This document shows, piece by piece, positions 8,245 through 11,722 of a stretch of 11,722 nucleotides of DNA. The stretch is taken from assembly GCA_030045215.1 (NCBI GenBank), contig JASIBJ010000192.1, positions 1 through 11,722 on the forward strand, in the 5' to 3' direction. Position 1 is the stretch's first letter. Every line of letters starts with the position of its first letter. Source of the stretch: Streptosporangiaceae bacterium. Its GTDB lineage: Bacteria; Actinomycetota; Actinomycetes; Streptosporangiales; Streptosporangiaceae. The notes below the pieces were generated by a model. It was not told the DNA's origin and did no database searches. It saw nothing but the letters and a program-made list of their open reading frames with translations. The translations under genes were made by a program, and so were the position numbers.

Positions 8245-9354
8245 TCATGCCTGGGCCCATCGGGTCACGGCGTCCGCATCGATCTGCCCGCCGAGGCCCG
8301 GCCGCTCCGGCACCCGGACGGAGCCGCTGGCGTCGGTCAGGACCGGTTCGGCCAGGAAGAAGTCGCGCCGCTCGGGCGTCCACCCCGGAGGGTCGAAGGG
8401 GAACTCCAGGAACGGCCCGCCGCCGACCCCGGCCGCCACGTGCAGGTTGGCCAGCAACCCAAGGCCGTTGGTCCAGGTGTGCGGGCTGAACCAGCGGCCC
8501 TCCAACAGCGCCACCTCGGCAACGGTGCGCGCCCGCAGCATGCCGACCGCGAGCACGACGTCCGGCTGCACCACATCCAGCGCACCGGCGGTCAGCGCCG
8601 CAAGCAGCTCCGGCACGGTGCGGGCCATCTCGCCGCCTGCCACGCGCACGCCCGCCTGTTCCCTGACCATCCGCATTCCGGCCAGGTCGGCGGCGGGCAG
8701 TGGTTCCTCCAGCCAGAGCACGCCCAGCTCGGCCAGCTCGGCCGCGAGCCGACGCACGGTCTGCGCGTCGAGCGCAGGGCCAATGTCTCCCGGCATCCGC
8801 CACCACTGGTTCAGGTCGACCATGATCTCCATCGCGTCGCCGACCGCATCCCTGGCCGCGCGGACGCAGGCCGCACCGGATGGCACGTCGTCGCGGCTGA
8901 TGCGGATCTTTACGGCCCTGAAGCCCGCCCCGCGCGCTGCCAGCACCGCGTCGGCAGCCGTGGATGGGCTCTTGAGCTCGGCGAATGACGCGTAGGCGGG
9001 CAGGCGGTCGAGCGCGCCGCCGAACAGGGCAGCGACCGGCTGGCCGCAGGCCTGGCCGGCGATGTCCCAGAGCGCCGCCTCGAACGGCCAGTACCGGCCG
9101 GCGTGGAAGCTGATCGACTCGAGCGTCCGCACCTGATTGACGATCCGCAGCGGGTGGGTGCCGACGAACAGATCCGCGAAGGCCTCGAAGCCGTCCATCG
9201 TGTCGCCTGACCCGTAACCCACGAGGCCGGCGTCGGTATCGACCCGGACCAGGGTCGCGTCAAAATAGCGCCGCGGTACCGGATCCCAGGCCGCGTTGAG
9301 CGGCGGGTCGAGCGGCAGCCGCATCCGGCTAAGCCGGATGGAGGTTATCTTCAC
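8245..9354 (-). CDS. Mandelate racemase/muconate lactonizing enzyme family protein (enolase superfamily), probable acid-sugar dehydratase
   Basis: A 369-residue enolase-superfamily enzyme with an N-terminal capping domain (about 1-120) and a modified TIM barrel. Metal ligands are D180 in VDLN, E216 in LEEP and E242 in GGEMA. Acid-base residues fit the mandelate racemase subgroup: K149-I-R151 at the end of barrel strand 2, a D265/H292 dyad in QPDV and SPHTW, and E317 in EFP. Enzymes of this subgroup abstract the proton alpha to a carboxylate, most often to dehydrate sugar acids to 2-keto-3-deoxy acids. Racemases use the same dyad, so dehydration is an inference. The KxR form instead of KxK is noteworthy. 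Its GTG start overlaps the fae stop as GTGA, and its stop lies one base before the next gene, so it is the second gene of a tight catabolic operon. Confidence 0.93.
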   Translation of the reverse strand: MKITSIRLSRMRLPLDPPLNAAWDPVPRRYFDATLVRVDTDAGLVGYGSGDTMDGFEAFADLFVGTHPLRIVNQVRTLESISFHAGRYWPFEAALWDIAGQACGQPVAALFGGALDRLPAYASFAELKSPSTAADAVLAARGAGFRAVKIRISRDDVPSGAACVRAARDAVGDAMEIMVDLNQWWRMPGDIGPALDAQTVRRLAAELAELGVLWLEEPLPAADLAGMRMVREQAGVRVAGGEMARTVPELLAALTAGALDVVQPDVVLAVGMLRARTVAEVALLEGRWFSPHTWTNGLGLLANLHVAAGVGGGPFLEFPFDPPGWTPERRDFFLAEPVLTDASGSVRVPERPGLGGQIDADAVTRWAQA

Positions 9355-9863
9355 GGTGCCTGGTAGTACGGGTTGTACGGCTGCTGCCTGGCCGCCTCGA
9401 CCGCATCCAGATCTGGCTCTGAGCTGACCGCGGCCAGCAGCGCGCCCTTCGTCGCGGCGCGGTTGTTCGCGTACACCAGGTCAGCATCCCGGGCCGCCGG
9501 GTTCACCCAGACAGCCGCAATGAGCACGGACTGGGCGGCCGCCGCTGCGGTGACGATGCCGTCGGCGACTGCGTCGGCAACTCCGCCGGCTACCCCGGCT
9601 TGCGCAGCCCCCCAGGTCAGCGTCGCGTGCTCATCGCTGGCGATGGCCGCTTTGTTCACGAACAGCGTCAGCGGCCGGACCGGAGTGCCGGGCCGCAGCA
9701 CCGCCACGAACGGCGTGTGGCCGGCGCTCGGGGTCGCGAGCGCGGTGGCCCACGCGGTCCCGACCGGCCCGGCGCGATGGCCGAGGACGACGTTGATGTG
9801 CGCCGCCTCGGCGCCCTCGCCGACGAAGCTCTCGCCGATGAGCACTTCTGACGAGTCCGCCAC
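9351..9863 (-). CDS. Formaldehyde-activating enzyme (Fae) family protein
   Basis: A 170-residue protein matching the full length of Fae, which in methylotrophs and methanogens condenses formaldehyde with tetrahydromethanopterin to methylene-H4MPT. Family landmarks in order: GEGAEAAHI (15-23) with H22 at the active-site His, GHTPFVAVL (48-56), a P-x-TL-x-VNK stretch ending at K71, GAAQAGVAGGVADAVADGIV (85-104) containing Q88, and NNRAATKGAL (133-142). Differences from Methylorubrum Fae as I recall it: Asp two residues after the His is Asn24, Thr two after the Lys is Ala73, and GPAQHG reads GAAQAG. The GTG at 9863 is chosen because AGAAAGAGG lies seven bases upstream and gives the normal Fae N-terminus; the longer frame to 10031 adds an unrelated leader. 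It is the first gene of the four-gene operon. Family assignment is strong, but the pterin or other partner is unknown because actinomycetes usually detoxify formaldehyde through mycothiol. Confidence 0.9.
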   Translation of the reverse strand: MADSSEVLIGESFVGEGAEAAHINVVLGHRAGPVGTAWATALATPSAGHTPFVAVLRPGTPVRPLTLFVNKAAIASDEHATLTWGAAQAGVAGGVADAVADGIVTAAAAAQSVLIAAVWVNPAARDADLVYANNRAATKGALLAAVSSEPDLDAVEAARQQPYNPYYQAP

Positions 9864-9870
9864 GAGTTGG

Positions 9871-9879
9871 CCTCTTTCT
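9871..9879 (-). promoter_or_regulatory. Shine-Dalgarno site deciding the fae start
   Basis: On the minus strand this reads AGAAAGAGG, seven bases before GTG at 9863. It supports the 170-residue Fae and argues against initiation up to 56 codons upstream. Confidence 0.7.
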
Positions 9880-9931
9880 GGCGTTGATGCGCCGATCCCC
9901 GCCGGCGGTCCGTGCGCTTTCGCCCAAAGGT

Positions 9932-9944
9932 AGCTAAGTTGGCT
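9932..9944. promoter_or_regulatory. Imperfect palindrome upstream of fae, possible operator
   Basis: AGCTAA and TTGGCT flank a central G; five of six pairs are complementary. It lies about 70 bp upstream of the fae start in the divergent region, where a fae promoter and regulator site would be expected. No convincing -35/-10 pair for the minus strand was found next to it. The assignment is weak because short palindromes arise by chance. Confidence 0.2.
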
Positions 9945-10043
9945 GGCATGGCGGTGACAGTATTCCGCAGCCGCGTGCGAAGCGGCGCGGGCGGCCGCCT
10001 GTCGCGCCGGAATCTGCCACCTGACAAGCACGTGAAAACGGTC

Positions 10044-10072
10044 TTGCAGGTAGGGGCGTCTGCTCTTAGGCT
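10044..10072 (+). promoter_or_regulatory. Predicted sigma70-type promoter of the ABC importer genes
   Basis: TTGCAG (10044-10049) and TAGGCT (10067-10072) are separated by exactly 17 bp, which fits the -35/-10 layout of housekeeping promoters in actinobacteria. Transcription would start near 10079, leaving a leader of roughly 48 nt before the TTG start of the first permease. It lies in the 263 bp divergent region 9864-10126, which holds no credible gene. A promoter for the opposite, fae direction was not located. Confidence 0.5.
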
Positions 10073-10087
10073 AACCGAACCCGGTTA
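10072..10087. promoter_or_regulatory. Perfect inverted repeat at the predicted transcription start, candidate operator
   Basis: TAACCG, four bases, then CGGTTA: a perfect 6-bp-arm inverted repeat beginning at the last base of the predicted -10 box and covering the expected start site. A repressor bound here would block the importer promoter. It could also form a small hairpin in the leader RNA. No regulator gene is present in the window to pair with it. Confidence 0.4.
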
Positions 10088-10115
10088 TTCCGGTCTGTTG
10101 TGTTGCCTAAGTCGC

Positions 10116-10121
10116 AAGGGG
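10116..10121 (+). promoter_or_regulatory. Shine-Dalgarno site favouring a TTG start for the permease
   Basis: AAGGGG lies five bases before TTG at 10127. No comparable site precedes the alternative GTG at 10100, and starting at the TTG gives the usual short N-terminus of DppB-type permeases. Confidence 0.55.
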
Positions 10122-10126
10122 ATCCC

Positions 10127-11080
10127 TTGGCGATCTACCTGCTGAGGAGACTCGGGCTCGCGGTCATCACGCTCTGGCTGCTCAGCGTGATCATTTTTTT
10201 CGCGGGCCAGGTGCTACCCGGCGACCCGGGGCGAGCGATCCTCGGCCCGTTCGCGACGCAGAGCGCGGTCAACAGCCTGAACCGGCAGCTCGGTGTCGAC
10301 CGGCCGTTGCTCACCCAGTACTGGTCCTGGATCAGCGGAGCCGTTCACGGCAACCTCGGCATCTCCTACCAGTACCGAACCCCGGTCGAGCCGATGCTGG
10401 CGTCGGCTCTGGCGAACTCGGCCAAGTTGGCGATCTTCGCGCTCGTCCTACTCGTTCCGCTCGGCATCATCGGCGGAGTGATTGCCGCGCTCTACGTTGG
10501 CCGGCCGGTCGACCGGGTCATATCGCTGACAGGCCTGTCGGCCGCCACTGTGCCTGAGTTCGTCTCCGGCATCGTGGTGATCGTCATCTTCGCCGACGGG
10601 CTCAAGGTCCTGCCGTCAAGCGCGAACGCGGCTCCCGGCTCGTCCTTCGCCACTCAGTTGCGGTACTTGATCCTCCCGGTGATACCGCTGGTGTTCGAGT
10701 TCTTCGGCTACATAGCGCGGATGGCGCGGGCCGGCACGATCGAGGCCCTCGAGTCCGATTACGTCAGGACGGCAACGCTCAAGGGCCTCAGGCGTCACGT
10801 GGTGATCGTGCGTCATGTGCTGCGCAATTCTCTGCTGCCGACGATAACCGTGATCGCAACCCAGATCGGATATCTGATCGGCGGCCTGGTCGTTGTGGAG
10901 ACGCTGTTCAACTATCCAGGCGTTGGCCGGCTCATCTTCGTGGCCGCTCAGAATAAGGACTTCCCGATGCTCGAGGCCGGCGTGCTGACGATCGGCGCGA
11001 TCTATATGACCGCCACCCTCGTCGCCGACCTGCTCAGCACCTGGCTGAACCCACGGCTTCGGACGGCGGTAGCACCGTGA
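10127..11080 (+). CDS. ABC transporter permease, dipeptide/oligopeptide (DppB/OppB) type
   Basis: A 317-residue inner-membrane permease with about six hydrophobic segments. The first is at 9-28, followed by the typical VLPGDPG stretch and the periplasmic LGVDRPLLTQY (55-65) and HGNLGIS (74-80). The cytoplasmic EAA-like loop, which docks the ATPase, is about 209-238 (ESDYVRTATLKGL then RHVLRNSLLP). ETLFNYPGVGRL (258-269) is a strong DppB-family hallmark. The family forms a heterodimer with a DppC-type partner and imports peptides, nickel, oligosaccharides or other solutes delivered by a binding protein. The TTG start follows a good ribosome-binding site; GTG at 10100 would add nine residues. 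Its stop overlaps the start of the next permease as GTGA. It is divergent from the fae operon, so its solute may be that operon's substrate; this is inferred from position. Confidence 0.93.
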   Translation: MAIYLLRRLGLAVITLWLLSVIIFFAGQVLPGDPGRAILGPFATQSAVNSLNRQLGVDRPLLTQYWSWISGAVHGNLGISYQYRTPVEPMLASALANSAKLAIFALVLLVPLGIIGGVIAALYVGRPVDRVISLTGLSAATVPEFVSGIVVIVIFADGLKVLPSSANAAPGSSFATQLRYLILPVIPLVFEFFGYIARMARAGTIEALESDYVRTATLKGLRRHVVIVRHVLRNSLLPTITVIATQIGYLIGGLVVVETLFNYPGVGRLIFVAAQNKDFPMLEAGVLTIGAIYMTATLVADLLSTWLNPRLRTAVAP

Positions 11081-11722
11081 CCGAGATCCTGGTGGCGCCG
11101 CTCACCGAAGCCGCCAGCGGGGAGCTCCCATCGTGGCGGCTGCTGCTGCGGCGGCCGGCCTTCATCGTCGGCCTGCTCATCCTGGCCTTCTGGGTTGTGT
11201 GCGCAGTGTTCGGCACGTCCTTCGCCCCGCATAACCCCTACGCCCAGCAACTGCTGGCGACCAACCAGCCGCCGTCGGCAGCGCACTGGTTCGGCACCGA
11301 TCAGCTCGGCCGCGACGTCTTCTCCCGCGTCCTCGTCGGATCGCGAAGCATCCTGATAGTGGCGCCGCTGGCCACGCTGCTTGGCACGGTCCTTGGCACG
11401 GCCCTCGGCCTGGCGCTTGGCTACCTGGGCGGCGTCGTCGACGCGATCGTCGGCCGTCTGGTCGAGGCCGTGCTCGCGGTTCCGGCCGTCATCGTTGCCT
11501 TCTTGTTCATCGTCGCGGTGGGGGCGTCTGCGGCGAGCGAGGTCCTCGTCGTCGGCTTCGTCTTCACCCCGCTCATCGCGCGCACAGTCCGGTCGGCCGT
11601 GCAGGTGGAGAGCCAGCTCGACTACCTGCCGGCTGCCCGCCTGCTCGGCGAGGGTCGGCTCCGGGTGATGTTCGTGGAGATTCTGCCGAACGTCATGCCG
11701 ACCGTGCTGGTCGAGTTCACCG
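11077..11722 (+). CDS. ABC transporter permease, dipeptide/oligopeptide (DppC/OppC) type, 3' end outside window
   Basis: About 215 codons are visible before the right edge; the family usually has about 280-300. A cytoplasmic N-terminus leads to a membrane segment at about 29-47. HWFGTDQLGRDVFSRVLVGSR (70-90) is the DppC/OppC signature. Further hydrophobic segments lie at about 92-116, 131-150 and 155-169. The EAA-like loop begins at about 182 (LDYLPAARLLGEG, then EILPNVMPT), with Pro at 185 where many relatives have Val or Ile. The GTG start is embedded in the stop of the preceding permease (GTGA), so the pair is probably translationally coupled and forms one heterodimeric channel. ATPase and solute-binding genes presumably follow beyond the window. 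Confidence 0.92.
   Translation, partial: MTEILVAPLTEAASGELPSWRLLLRRPAFIVGLLILAFWVVCAVFGTSFAPHNPYAQQLLATNQPPSAAHWFGTDQLGRDVFSRVLVGSRSILIVAPLATLLGTVLGTALGLALGYLGGVVDAIVGRLVEAVLAVPAVIVAFLFIVAVGASAASEVLVVGFVFTPLIARTVRSAVQVESQLDYLPAARLLGEGRLRVMFVEILPNVMPTVLVEFT

Noticed and set aside
9864..10031. 56-codon upstream extension of the fae frame
   Set aside because: The Fae family is about 170 residues, the extension resembles nothing in it, and AGAAAGAGG is correctly placed for GTG at 9863.
9912..10145. Small plus-strand frame of 77 codons in the divergent region
   Set aside because: It has no domain or ribosome-binding site, covers the predicted promoter and operator, and overlaps the start of the permease in another frame.

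Overview
This window is very GC-rich and uses many GTG and TTG starts, with genes packed head to tail. That, together with an LCP-LytR_C wall protein and an actinobacterial-style histidine-utilisation cluster, points to a high-GC Actinomycetota chromosome, probably a soil actinomycete. The genus cannot be fixed from the sequence. All genes are intact except the last, which runs off the right edge. No RNA genes, insertion sequences, CRISPR arrays or phage genes are visible.

Layout. (1) 58-1731, plus strand: a membrane-anchored LytR-CpsA-Psr cell-wall ligase that converges on the next block with only 25 bp between. (2) 1757-6083, minus strand, transcribed in the order hutU, M20 amidohydrolase, hutF: three steps of histidine degradation from urocanate, through formiminoglutamate and N-formylglutamate, to glutamate. 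The M20 enzyme sits where a HutG-type deformylase would be expected. hutH and hutI are not in the window. (3) 6148-9863, minus strand, transcribed in the order fae, enolase-superfamily dehydratase, beta-hydroxyacid dehydrogenase, iron-type alcohol dehydrogenase. These four genes overlap or are 1-2 nt apart, so they look like a catabolic operon. Its first gene is a homologue of formaldehyde-activating enzyme (Fae), a methanopterin-linked C1 protein that is unexpected here. (4) 9864-10126: a divergent control region with a good sigma70-like promoter for the rightward genes and a perfect inverted repeat at the predicted transcription start. (5) 10127 to the right edge, plus strand: two permeases of a dipeptide/oligopeptide-type ABC importer.

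How they may work together (inference). The importer and the fae operon share one control region, so the importer may bring in the operon's substrate. The dehydratase and two dehydrogenases would process a polyhydroxy or hydroxy acid, and Fae would handle formaldehyde released on the way. The fae operon and the hut genes lie on one strand with only 64 nt between them, so a single seven-gene transcript ending at hutF is possible. The Fae homologue and its neighbours are the most interesting part of the window: the cofactor it uses, the substrate of the operon and the source of any formaldehyde are all open.
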